64,000 nt of DNA, from NCBI RefSeq assembly GCF_014646515.1, contig NZ_BMNK01000024.1:64045-128044 (forward strand), read 5' to 3'. The stretch is from Nonomuraea glycinis (lineage in GTDB: Bacteria > Actinomycetota > Actinomycetes > Streptosporangiales > Streptosporangiaceae). Shown here piece by piece: positions 26,701 through 35,042 of this stretch (its first letter is position 1; each line of letters opens with the position of its first letter). Both the position numbers and the translations under genes were made by a program. Below the pieces are notes generated by a model. That model did no database searches and was not told where the DNA came from. It was given only the letters and a program-made list of their open reading frames with translations.

Positions 26701-29700
26701 GAGGCGGGCGCCGCAGCACAGCAGTCCGCGAAGGACGCGCGGAGGGCGAGCAGGCAGCGCGACGCGCACAAGTACGAACGCGCACGCAAGGCTCGCAAGG
26801 AGCGGCGGGCCCACCAGGCCACGCAGAAGCGGCACCAGCGGATCGCCGCCGCGTACCGGACCGCGCTCGACCAGGCGGAGGAGGCGCGGAAGTCCTACCG
26901 CGAGGCGCTGAAGCCGCAGGCGACCCGGCGGCAGGCGCTGCACGCCCGGCAGGAGCACCAGCTCTTCCTGCACCTGCTGTCGAAGGCGCTGCCGGACGAC
27001 GCCAGCCTGTCCGCCGCGATGCCCGCCGGCCGGTTCGCCCACCTGACCCGGCTCACCGACACCGTCAACGAGCTCCTGCGGGACAACGACATCGGCCACC
27101 AGTACACCACTGACGGGCTCCAGAAAGCCCTGCGCCAGGACTTCCCGCGGATCATCTCCCCGGAAGGCGGAGTGCTGCGCGTCGGCAGCAGCCGGTCGGC
27201 GGCCGAGTTGCGCATCTGGCTCACCGTCGGCGACCTCGTCGAGGTGCTCGACCTCGACACCGAGGCCTCGGAGATGATGGTGGGCCTGTTCGCCCTGGGC
27301 GGCAGGACCGTCGGGGCGACCGAGGCGGGCAGCGTCGGCGTGGCGCCCCCGTTCAACACCGCGGCCCTGGCGGCCGTCCTGCCCGAGGGCAGTGTGGCAC
27401 GCGCGATCGCCGAAACGGTGAAGTTCAAGGTCACCCCCAACGCGGGCCGGAACGCCTCCTTGACCGGTGCGGCGGCAAGCTTCGCCCAGACGGGGGCGGT
27501 CGTCGACAACCGGTCGGAGTCACGGCTGTTCGACGCCTCGGCCGCCTGGAAGGTGCAGATCCGCACCTCGCACGCGGAGGGCTGGAAAGGCACGGTCACG
27601 GTCGACTCCGGTGCGCCCGGCGACGGCGCGAACCAGCGGATGTGGGTCTCGCATCCCTACGCCGACCCGCCTGCCCGGGACGTCATCACGATCGATGAGG
27701 ACAAGCGCGACCCGGCCATGCCCAACGTGACGCCCAGCGGCATGACCGGCCTGGAGGAAGCGCTCGACGCCGCGATGAAGGAGCTGGGCGGAGAGTACGC
27801 CAGGGTCGGCAGCGTCGCCCACCACCAGCTGCGCACGATCATCACCGAAGAGTTGCAGGTCAAGCTCCGCCAGGCGGTCAACACCGGATACCAGGGTGTC
27901 ATCACCGTCGACGGCCGGCAGGACGCCACCGTGGAGATCAAGAGCGAGCTCGTCGAGGTGCCCCGCAGCAAGATGGTGGGAGGCGCGACCGACGAGGTGT
28001 GGGAGGAAGAGGTCCTCGTCGACTTCGCCGCGGTGAACGGCAACGCGTCGTACGGCAGGTCGAGAGGGATCACCGGCGCGGTCGAGCCGGCGATCCCGGG
28101 CTTGTCGGACGTGGACGTTCTCGGCCCCGCGGGGGAGTACGAGCCGACGATCGGACCAGGAGCCAAATTCGGCAGGGGAGTGACGCGCTCGGATTCCTCG
28201 ACCGCCAACTCACAGGCGATCTACCCGAACGTGCTCCGCCAGACAGGACACAGGCAGGGGTACGAAGTCCGCCTCGTCCATACGATCACCGTACGGAAGA
28301 CCGGGAAGCCGCCGGTCACGCTGGCGCCGGTCCACGGCACCGCCCTGGTCAGCATGCTGGAATCGGCGGCCTTCCGGCTGGGCCTGCCGGTCAGCCGCGA
28401 GGCCCTCGTGCACAGGTTCGGCAAGGTGGTGAAGGGGCGTGACGGGGTCCCCCGGCTGCGCGGCACCATCGGGCCCAGGGTGCCCAAGGGACGCAGGCTC
28501 GCGCCGCCGGACTGGTTCGGCGACGGCCCCGGGCAGATGCGCGGCGCGGGCCCGGCCATGGTCGAGAACCTCACCAACCTGGACAGCGCGGCCAAGGAGG
28601 TCCTGAAGAAGCTCGGCGACCTCGGTATCGTGCCGAAGATCGACGGCGACGTCTTCACGTACGCCAACAACAAGCACACGTACTCCAAAGGCGACATCGA
28701 GTCCATCAGCCAGCACCTCAACCTGATCGAGGTCGTCGAGCAGCTGACCGAGCAGCGCATCATGGCCGCCTACGACACCGTGGCGCAGGAAGGCATCGAC
28801 GTCGATCTGGTGCTTCATCGGCTCAACCGGGCGCCAGAGCTCTACACGCTGCACATTCAGCTGAAGCAGAACTTCGACACCATCGACAACATCTGGATGG
28901 TCGACTCGGCGTCGCAGGTCGGGCTGCCCATCGGCTCGGACACCAGGGGCCAGGCGACCAGCTGGTCCAGGACGTACAGCGGTGGAGCTTCGGTCGGCAT
29001 GGGCGACTCTCCTGCTTCCGGGCAGGACGGCCAGAAACACGACATCGGCGTGAACGGCGGCGGGGGGAGCACGGAGACCATCGGCTCCAGCACAGGCGAC
29101 ACGGGGAACGTGGTCGGGCTCGGCGAGAGCGGCGGACTCATCGCGAAGATGGACGTCGAGCACGAGCTGATCTTCAGCCTGCGGCACCGGGGCGAGCGAA
29201 CTCAGCTGGCCGTCACCGACGGGCAGGTCACGCTGGGATTCGCCGCCGACCTGCTGCCCGCTGAGCATCCGCAGAACGGGTCCGTGGGGGTCCTGCCCGA
29301 CAAGGTGGCGGACCGAGTGACCCTGCTGCACATGGACACGCCGGACATGGTGGACGCCGCGGCGCGGGTGCTGCCACGGGCGATGGGCAGCAAGCCGTCG
29401 ACGGACTCGACGGACTCGGAAGAGCAGGGGGACTCGGAAGAGCAGGGGGACTCGGTAGCGTTCCACTACTTCGCGAACGCCGTGAGCTCGCGCAGCCTCG
29501 TCGCTCACCCGCACTGGCGGGGAGGGAAGTACACGCATGAGGCGGGCATCCGGCCCCAGAAGACGAGCACGCGGTCGTCGCTGTCCGTGACGGGTGCCTT
29601 AGGCGAGGCGGAGGTCATCGGCGCGGTCCACTACGTGTCCGGGCGGATCAAGTTCGGGCTCACCAGCGCCGGCATCTTCTGGGGTAAGTCCTCGAACGGG

Positions 29701-32700
29701 TCCGTGGGCGCGTCCGTCGGCGCGGCCGACGTGAACGACGGTGGCACGACGAATGAGGGGGGGAAGATCGACCTGCCCTCACGCACCGGTGGCACCGGCT
29801 CATCCAGGTCGCAGCTCGACATCGCGGGCAACGAGGACCTGTCGATCGGGACGGGTATTCACTACTTCCTGCGCGCCAAGGTGGACTTCGAGCTGACCGG
29901 CTCGGAGAGCGTCGCGCTCCCGGGGACGGCCGCCGGCCGGACCCCCGTCGGGGAGACCCTGCACACCACCTCCCAGGGCATGAGCCTGATGTCGATCCCC
30001 GAGTACGACGCCCTGCAGCTGTACGCCCAGGGCGAATTCGCCCTTCCCCTGTACCTGGTGGCCGATGCGGTGGAGCGCTTCACCAACGGCAGCCTGTCCC
30101 TGGATCGGATGCTGGCCACTCCGCTCATCCAGCGCTACCTCAAGGAGGTGGCCGCGGCCCGCGCCGCCGGCCAGGACGTGGGTCTCGCCGACCAGCACAC
30201 TCCACGGGTCCTGCTCCGCGCCGTCCGGGAGATGGCCGGTCTCGGCAAGCCTGACGGCACCCGGCGCGAGCCCATGGAGCGGCTCGACCAGGCGTTGAGC
30301 CGAGCGGCCGAGCTCAACGAGCGGGCCCGCGACGTCGTGCTGACCCCGTCCCTGGTGAACTCGATGGGCACGAGCGCGGTCGAGTCGTTCGCCCTGACCG
30401 ACGCACAGGGCAACGAGGTCTCCCTGCTGGACGCGGTGCTGGACACGGTGGCCCAGAACGCTTCCGAAGCGCCGGTCCACGACCCGAACTTCCTCAAGCA
30501 GTTGAGCGTCGACTTCGCGAGCGATCGTAGCCACATCCGGGTCGGCGACATGTGGAGCCGTCGCGGTCTCGAGAGAAGCTACAAGGTGCTGACCTCGGAG
30601 GAGACCGGGCAGACCGAGAAGGTCACCGTCAGGGTGAGACTGGTCCCCTTGGCGGACGTCGCCCCCGACCGGGCGACACTGATCGGCCGCACCAACGAGG
30701 CCGGAATCATCAAGCAGCGGTACGTGTACAGGATCGTGACCGAGACGGAGAGTCACAACGTCTCCTACGCCGTCGGGGTGGGCGTCAACACCGAAGAGGA
30801 CGGCGATGGCAGCGGCCTCAGCGTGGGGACGGACCGTACTCTCTCTGAGTCCGGCGGCCGCAGCGAGGATGGGGTCACGCTGCAGCGGGTGGCGTTGTTC
30901 CGGGGGATCGAGCAGGTCGAGCAGGTGATGGTCCCGGTCATCGAGGTGGAGCGCCCCAACGCGCGCACGGGCAAGGTGACCGCCCGTGACACCACGACCA
31001 GCAGTCCGGAACTGCGCGCGACGTTGGTGCGCCGGATCCCCGGCGGCATGTCCCGTCCCGCCCACCTCGGGCCCGCGGCACCTTCCTCGGTCAAGGACCC
31101 CCGGCGCGCGGAGGTGCACGCCGGCCACTTCGTCGAGTCCCTCTTCTTCGATCAGGACAAGCCCACGCTGTACGAAACCGTCTCCTGGCAGCTGACCAAG
31201 ATGCTCGGCCAGAAGACGATGGCGGAGAAGGGTGCCGAGGTGGTCGCGCGGTTGGCCGATTCCACGCTGCTCGCCCGCTTCGACCGGATGGCCAGCCCGG
31301 GCGGCGCCGTGATGGTCCCGGTGGCGGTGCCGGGCGTCCGTAACCAGGGCCTGAACGTCACCGTCGAGGCCCACCTGAGTGACCTCGAGGTCGTCGGCGG
31401 TCCGTACCAGGCCGAGAAGGGCGAGATCGACAGAAGGGCGGACAACAGGAGCGTCACCGTGGGCCGCGGCCGGCTGGGTCCCCTGGGCATGGGCATGAAC
31501 GGCTCCGAAGACTCGTCCGGGCTCGGCGTCGGGATGTCAGCCGGGGAGCAGACGTCGGAGAGCATGTCCGACAGCGGTGGAGGCCGCAAGGAGCTCACCA
31601 AGAACGAGAAGAGCGCAAAGACCTACACCGTCCGCTTCCGGGTGGACTACGACGTGACCTACCAGCGCATGGCCCGCCGTCCGGGCCATCTGGAGCGGGC
31701 CGTCGGCGATCCGCTCTTCCGGGGGAACGCCACCTCCGGCGAGGTCTACCTCACCCTGTTCGAGGACGAGCTCGCGGAGCTGCGCGAACGGATGGAACAA
31801 GGCGTACGGTTCGGAACGGCGCACCCGGTGACCGCCACGTTCACCGCCACCTCCACCCGCACCGGCCTGATCCAGCAGCTCACGGACGCGCGCATAGAGG
31901 CACGCGAGCGCGGGGAAGTGGCCCGGGTGGCGGTCTGGGAGCCGGACGGCCTGCACCGCTATCGCGCCTTCCCCGACGGCACCGTATACAGCGAGACCCC
32001 CGACGGCGGGTTCGCCGAGGCGTTCAGCACGCTCGCCCCCGAGGTGCTGGCCATCGCCGAGGAGGAGGACGTCGACCTGCACCTGGTCTTCATGACCTCG
32101 GAGGTGCCCGGCACCTTCACCCAGCAGGTCATGGAGGAGCTGCGGACGCGGAACGTCGCCGCCGCCGAGCGCCCGGCGGCGGAGTGGCCGCACACCCAGG
32201 GGACATCGCAGCCGACCGCGGGCACGAGCGCCGGCCAGGGCGTCTCCGTCTCAGCTGTGGCGAGCAATTCATCGGCTCTGCCCGGCACGCCGTATGACGT
32301 GCCGGGCCGGCCCGAACAGGCCGCGCAACTGTCCCTGGCCGAGGTCCTCGGCCAGGACCTGACGGCGGCCGACTTCGGTGGCACCGGGACCACGGCCGCC
32401 TGGGCGGGGGACCGCCGCACGCTGCTCATGCGGTCGCCGACCATGCCCGTCGCGCAGGTCAAGGTGCTGATAGCCGATCCCGGTGAGGGCCTGATGGGCC
32501 GATCCCATCGGCGCGCGGGCACCTCGGACGACCCGCACATCATGATCCTCTCCCCGCAGCTGCCCCCGCTCCTGGTGTCGTCGGTGATGGTGCACGAGAT
32601 CACCCACCTCACCCAGGAGCAGACGGCGGCGACGGCCGGCCGGCCCCAGGGCATGGTCAGGACCGCACTGCCGTCGGGCGCGACCGAGGGCACCGACAAC

Positions 32701-33675
32701 TGCCTGCTGCCGCGCTTCAACGAGCACGCCCACCTGTCCCGCAAGTGGCAGGCGGCCACCGACCCGGCCGTCCGCCGCTACCTCGCCGCCGCCATCGACG
32801 CCATCGCGGCCGACATCACCCGCCGCGGCCACACCCCGCCCCCCTCCCCGCAGGACCTGGGCCGCGTAGCACCCCCGAAGCCCCGCAACCGGATCGAAGC
32901 CCTGATCAACTGGGGCACCCCGGCTGCCACCGGTCCGTCGGCGTCCGCATCGTCTGCAGGGTCTTCGCGGGACTCGTCCACGATCGGCCAGTTCACGCCC
33001 GGTTCGTCCGCATCCGTGGGCACTCCGGGCTCGCCCGTGTTCGGTGGCTCGTCGGCGGTGCCGATGACGGCCGCCGAGCTGCCGGTGACGGCCGCGATGC
33101 ACGCGATCGAGCGCGGCGCCCTGCTCGCCGGCGCCCAGATCCGCCACCCCGGCCCCGGCCTCCTGGACCTGCTGGTGCCCGGCCATCCGCCCATCCCGGT
33201 GGAGGTACGTTCCCCGCGAGGCCCCGCCGGGCCGCCCGCGCTCGTGGACGGCGTGCTGGTCTTCCAGGTCGCCCCGCACGCCACCATCGGCGCGAACGAG
33301 CGAGCCGCGGCGGCAGCCGCGGCCGACGCGGTGTCCCGCGCCCTCGGCGCGTCCCAGCCAGAGCTGGCGGCGGCCGCCGCACTCTCCGAAGCCGTACGCC
33401 AGGTCCGCACGGCCACCCCCACCCAGCGGCCCGGCCGCGTCACCTCACTGCTCGACCTCGCCGTACGACCGGACATCGCCCACCTGATCCCGCCGCAGGT
33501 GGCCACAGAGCTGATCGCCGAACTGGAACACTCGAAGTCCCGCCTTACGTACGAACACCGGCAGTTCCTGCGTCTGATCACCAACGGGACAGGGTGGCAC
33601 CCGCCGGAGGAGTGCCCGGAGGACGGCCCCTGCGTATGCGGACGCCGAACCGAAGCCTCCGTCACACAGACATGA
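23755..33675 (+). CDS. Giant (3306-residue) predicted T7SS effector with CpnT-like N terminus and two HEIT[H/D] modules
   Basis: Roughly 340-350 kDa. Residues 1-380: WXG/CpnT-like helical domain with a KWPAAS turn and a hydrophobic helix near 146-168. 385-630: Pro/Ser then Gln/Asp/Ser repeats. 640-925: helical segment, then module 1 with HEITD (848-852), Cys882, Asn888-Glu-His. About 969-1080: Lys/Arg/Ala-rich coiled coil. About 1085-2850: long beta-strand-rich region with at least six units in which Ser/Gly-rich loops are flanked by T/V/R-rich strands. 2855-3025: module 2 with HEITH (2947-2951), Cys2983, Asn2989-Glu-His. The end carries CPEDGPCVCGRR. HEITH is a zinc-metallopeptidase-type signature; module 1 has lost the second His. 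No signal peptide. GTG 23755 has GGAAG upstream. Giant actinobacterial proteins with a single-Cys module come to mind, from memory only. Function is inferred. Confidence 0.88.
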   Translation: MTTGGTIDTQGSGGQPTQQGVVRIDRDELPVWETEALPDWVVNWLIPMLSAGQKWPAASESGLSTLAAAYENLAAGTAGYDVPAGTAARTIAAGMAAPATANFITRARHLYGQEAGMAGVRGNSTSYSQQVSIFAVETQLSKISINVTFWITVVAIAVALYVSFFTAGSATPWIGPYAAAGRSAISRLLARLAAAAGRPAAATRLAAVTTMNGATGRAALIRLIASPIGRELVEEIGEEGAIDGISQYLQMRKGTRTEWDWKKTSAAVVGAGAGAVVGMRLAGPVSRVTRHVPGFTGRALSTGLNNAVASPVGSFVANGVVYGEWKNPFTADSMMGGFLGGVGRTGTISPFNPDVLSALTHPTSALAAAYDSAAQADAARAAATPPPAGGPTPDGSPPSGPPSNTGPTPAAGAPQGAGPSATRTTAPGAPDPHDPSRRGSAAPDQQSRQSAADPSGSRTATRQATTADDGQTTPTGDRDEDQTSTTSPAPNPSATPDPQPSSSRTTGDPTANQTADQGRSSAGQQSAGQQSAGQQSAGQQAADQQSADQQASDQRPGDQQSADQQSADQQASDQRSGEQASDERQSADQRSGDDVRADAGPDSAQGDPAVPATDPGTDPGERRPAAAATTLADNAPPHAVRAHTALVEALGTSFSAMTANRDGDLVVPRSGGDLVVSAAAVRGIQATLNRSAENITDLARLRTEATLLLVRAVGRAVTGQSASDGDQDTSRPGTVTSRPLRGTRFVTGGRPQGTTLTLDEIQAATTTLRSADFLQENVRSLTWSSDGSTLRVQIGADNVQYFRPVVGDLSRTLMAKTEVRAGSTEDTAHVVRFAPGLAADQVARVWLHEITDTLQQQASPRRRRTLRRLLTDWRGRKTQDECLPARLNEHAFLSEQWKRATTLPEKRLLAVDIDGVARDIAARGHAEPSPPWAPTQAARPSHAPPLADGIPSRLQMQEAIDAFTGTEESLRKEIATLEQRADEAGAAAQQSAKDARRASRQRDAHKYERARKARKERRAHQATQKRHQRIAAAYRTALDQAEEARKSYREALKPQATRRQALHARQEHQLFLHLLSKALPDDASLSAAMPAGRFAHLTRLTDTVNELLRDNDIGHQYTTDGLQKALRQDFPRIISPEGGVLRVGSSRSAAELRIWLTVGDLVEVLDLDTEASEMMVGLFALGGRTVGATEAGSVGVAPPFNTAALAAVLPEGSVARAIAETVKFKVTPNAGRNASLTGAAASFAQTGAVVDNRSESRLFDASAAWKVQIRTSHAEGWKGTVTVDSGAPGDGANQRMWVSHPYADPPARDVITIDEDKRDPAMPNVTPSGMTGLEEALDAAMKELGGEYARVGSVAHHQLRTIITEELQVKLRQAVNTGYQGVITVDGRQDATVEIKSELVEVPRSKMVGGATDEVWEEEVLVDFAAVNGNASYGRSRGITGAVEPAIPGLSDVDVLGPAGEYEPTIGPGAKFGRGVTRSDSSTANSQAIYPNVLRQTGHRQGYEVRLVHTITVRKTGKPPVTLAPVHGTALVSMLESAAFRLGLPVSREALVHRFGKVVKGRDGVPRLRGTIGPRVPKGRRLAPPDWFGDGPGQMRGAGPAMVENLTNLDSAAKEVLKKLGDLGIVPKIDGDVFTYANNKHTYSKGDIESISQHLNLIEVVEQLTEQRIMAAYDTVAQEGIDVDLVLHRLNRAPELYTLHIQLKQNFDTIDNIWMVDSASQVGLPIGSDTRGQATSWSRTYSGGASVGMGDSPASGQDGQKHDIGVNGGGGSTETIGSSTGDTGNVVGLGESGGLIAKMDVEHELIFSLRHRGERTQLAVTDGQVTLGFAADLLPAEHPQNGSVGVLPDKVADRVTLLHMDTPDMVDAAARVLPRAMGSKPSTDSTDSEEQGDSEEQGDSVAFHYFANAVSSRSLVAHPHWRGGKYTHEAGIRPQKTSTRSSLSVTGALGEAEVIGAVHYVSGRIKFGLTSAGIFWGKSSNGSVGASVGAADVNDGGTTNEGGKIDLPSRTGGTGSSRSQLDIAGNEDLSIGTGIHYFLRAKVDFELTGSESVALPGTAAGRTPVGETLHTTSQGMSLMSIPEYDALQLYAQGEFALPLYLVADAVERFTNGSLSLDRMLATPLIQRYLKEVAAARAAGQDVGLADQHTPRVLLRAVREMAGLGKPDGTRREPMERLDQALSRAAELNERARDVVLTPSLVNSMGTSAVESFALTDAQGNEVSLLDAVLDTVAQNASEAPVHDPNFLKQLSVDFASDRSHIRVGDMWSRRGLERSYKVLTSEETGQTEKVTVRVRLVPLADVAPDRATLIGRTNEAGIIKQRYVYRIVTETESHNVSYAVGVGVNTEEDGDGSGLSVGTDRTLSESGGRSEDGVTLQRVALFRGIEQVEQVMVPVIEVERPNARTGKVTARDTTTSSPELRATLVRRIPGGMSRPAHLGPAAPSSVKDPRRAEVHAGHFVESLFFDQDKPTLYETVSWQLTKMLGQKTMAEKGAEVVARLADSTLLARFDRMASPGGAVMVPVAVPGVRNQGLNVTVEAHLSDLEVVGGPYQAEKGEIDRRADNRSVTVGRGRLGPLGMGMNGSEDSSGLGVGMSAGEQTSESMSDSGGGRKELTKNEKSAKTYTVRFRVDYDVTYQRMARRPGHLERAVGDPLFRGNATSGEVYLTLFEDELAELRERMEQGVRFGTAHPVTATFTATSTRTGLIQQLTDARIEARERGEVARVAVWEPDGLHRYRAFPDGTVYSETPDGGFAEAFSTLAPEVLAIAEEEDVDLHLVFMTSEVPGTFTQQVMEELRTRNVAAAERPAAEWPHTQGTSQPTAGTSAGQGVSVSAVASNSSALPGTPYDVPGRPEQAAQLSLAEVLGQDLTAADFGGTGTTAAWAGDRRTLLMRSPTMPVAQVKVLIADPGEGLMGRSHRRAGTSDDPHIMILSPQLPPLLVSSVMVHEITHLTQEQTAATAGRPQGMVRTALPSGATEGTDNCLLPRFNEHAHLSRKWQAATDPAVRRYLAAAIDAIAADITRRGHTPPPSPQDLGRVAPPKPRNRIEALINWGTPAATGPSASASSAGSSRDSSTIGQFTPGSSASVGTPGSPVFGGSSAVPMTAAELPVTAAMHAIERGALLAGAQIRHPGPGLLDLLVPGHPPIPVEVRSPRGPAGPPALVDGVLVFQVAPHATIGANERAAAAAAADAVSRALGASQPELAAAAALSEAVRQVRTATPTQRPGRVTSLLDLAVRPDIAHLIPPQVATELIAELEHSKSRLTYEHRQFLRLITNGTGWHPPEECPEDGPCVCGRRTEASVTQT
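25318..25527 (+). repeat. SAGQQ/SADQQ-coding 15-bp tandem repeats
   Basis: About fourteen 15-base units; the first four are near identical (GCCGGCCAGCAGTCC from 25318), then they drift to SADQQ, ASDQR and SGEQ versions. They encode a Gln/Ser/Asp linker between the CpnT-like N terminus and the first module of the giant protein. Confidence 0.88.
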
Positions 33676-33896
33676 TCCACTCCCGAACCACCGATCACGC
33701 GCCGCCTCTCAAGACGGACCGGCGACCGGCCTCCGACCAAGCCCCGCCGCCCACGGAGGACGGGGAAGAGCTTGTGCCGGCCGGACCGAGACGCTGCGAG
33801 ACTAAAAGAACCCGGCACTGCCGGGACTGTGGCACCCCGGCACCCCGGCGCTTCGGGACTTCGGGACTTCGGGACTCCGGGACGAGAGGATGAGCG
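33676..33896 (+). other. Intergenic spacer with short tandem repeats
   Basis: 221 bases between the giant gene and the next gene. I see no convincing ORF. It holds GGCACCCC twice (33831-33846) and an 8-base unit CTTCGGGA four times (33851-33882, the last with one change), then the ribosome site GAGAGGA for the gene at 33897. No clear promoter. Confidence 0.6.
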
Positions 33897-34424
33897 ATGG
33901 CCTTCGCGGTGGCGCGCACCAGGGATGAGGCGCACCTCTACCTGGACCTGCACCCCTGCAGAACGTGCGGGTCGGTGGAGACGGACTGGAGCACCGGTCT
34001 CACCACGGTCGGGGGCGAGTTGGTCAACCGGTACGCCGGTGTCTGCGGCGAGTGCGAAGAGCCGCGCGAATACCTCTTCGGCCTCCCGGACCGCCCGGTG
34101 ACGCCCCAGGGCTATCCCACCTTCGGCGGCGACGAGCCCTCCCAGCTGCTGGACGCCGGCGAATGGCTCTGGGTGGCCGACCTGACCGCCGGCAACGTGC
34201 CGATCCACGACCCTGACGAGGCGCACCACGCCCTGGCCATCGCCGCCGCGGCCATCGAGGAGATCGTCAAGTTCATCCCCTCGGGCCAGGACGAGGCGCC
34301 CGCCGACGCGTTCTGGTCCGAACGCGGCCAAGGAATGCGCGCGGCCGAACCCGGCAGGTTCCAGCTGGACCGTCTGATGATCGTAAGAGACACCTACCGA
34401 GACCTGGCGGCCCAGCATGCCTGA
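33897..34424 (+). CDS. Small soluble protein with two CxxC pairs downstream of the giant effector
   Basis: 175 residues. CRTC (21-24) and CGEC (about 50-53) could bind one zinc ion as a zinc ribbon; the rest is a helical domain (ALAIAAAAIEEIVKFIPSG). Its C-terminal ~95 residues align by eye with those of the next gene (SQLLDAGEWLWVAD against SELIDPGQWALIAV; EEIVKFIPSG against AEALKFLPDD), so the two are paralogues. ATG 33897 has GAGAGGA upstream. No signal peptide. Position suggests an immunity protein or chaperone of the giant protein; inferred. Confidence 0.83.
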   Translation: MAFAVARTRDEAHLYLDLHPCRTCGSVETDWSTGLTTVGGELVNRYAGVCGECEEPREYLFGLPDRPVTPQGYPTFGGDEPSQLLDAGEWLWVADLTAGNVPIHDPDEAHHALAIAAAAIEEIVKFIPSGQDEAPADAFWSERGQGMRAAEPGRFQLDRLMIVRDTYRDLAAQHA

Positions 34425-35028
34425 CCACGCTCACCCGGCACCCCCATCCGGTCACGCCCGCACTCTGATCGAGGCGTTCCTCTACCTGGACCTCACCGCG
34501 CACGGCCTGGACCCCGACCAGAGCCCGGACTTCAACACCCTCGATCACGACCCGGCCGCCGTGAGCCGGCAGGCGGTGCTCACCGAGGAGGAGGACGCCT
34601 GGCGCGTACGCCTGGGAGATGTCGAGGTCCTCGTGCCTTACGCCTCGGAGAGCGAGGCCAGGAGCGAGGACCTCACCTTCGGTTCGGGCCTGTCCGAGCT
34701 GATCGACCCGGGACAGTGGGCACTCATCGCCGTCACCTACGGCAACCGCGCCCTGGAAGCGTCCTTCTTCTTCGCCGCCGACTCCTCGGACGACGCCCAG
34801 TACGAGAGCATCACAGCCGACTGGCGCTTCGCCGCGGACGCCGTGGCCGAGGCCCTGAAGTTCCTCCCTGACGACGCCGACGAGCTCCCGGCCGAAGAGC
34901 TCTGGACGGCGATGAGCCAAGCCGTACGCGAGGAAGAACCTCAGCGCTTCACCCGCTCCGCCCTGGAGCAGGAGCTCGCCTACTACCGCCAGAGCCTGAC
35001 GGACTTCCACCGCCTGCACGCCGAATAG
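34417..35028 (+). CDS. Paralogue of the preceding gene, without the Cys pairs
   Basis: 203 residues. It shares the start motif EAFLYLDL (against EAHLYLDL), the SELIDPGQW segment and the C-terminal helices with the previous protein, but the zinc-ribbon Cys are absent and the middle has an extra acidic strand region. It overlaps the previous gene by 8 bases and closes the seven-gene plus block, converging on the second EccC gene 15 bases away. Tandem divergent paralogues after a toxin-like gene are typical of immunity gene families; inferred. Confidence 0.83.
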   Translation: MPDHAHPAPPSGHARTLIEAFLYLDLTAHGLDPDQSPDFNTLDHDPAAVSRQAVLTEEEDAWRVRLGDVEVLVPYASESEARSEDLTFGSGLSELIDPGQWALIAVTYGNRALEASFFFAADSSDDAQYESITADWRFAADAVAEALKFLPDDADELPAEELWTAMSQAVREEEPQRFTRSALEQELAYYRQSLTDFHRLHAE

Positions 35029-35042
35029 CTCGTACGCCTCCG

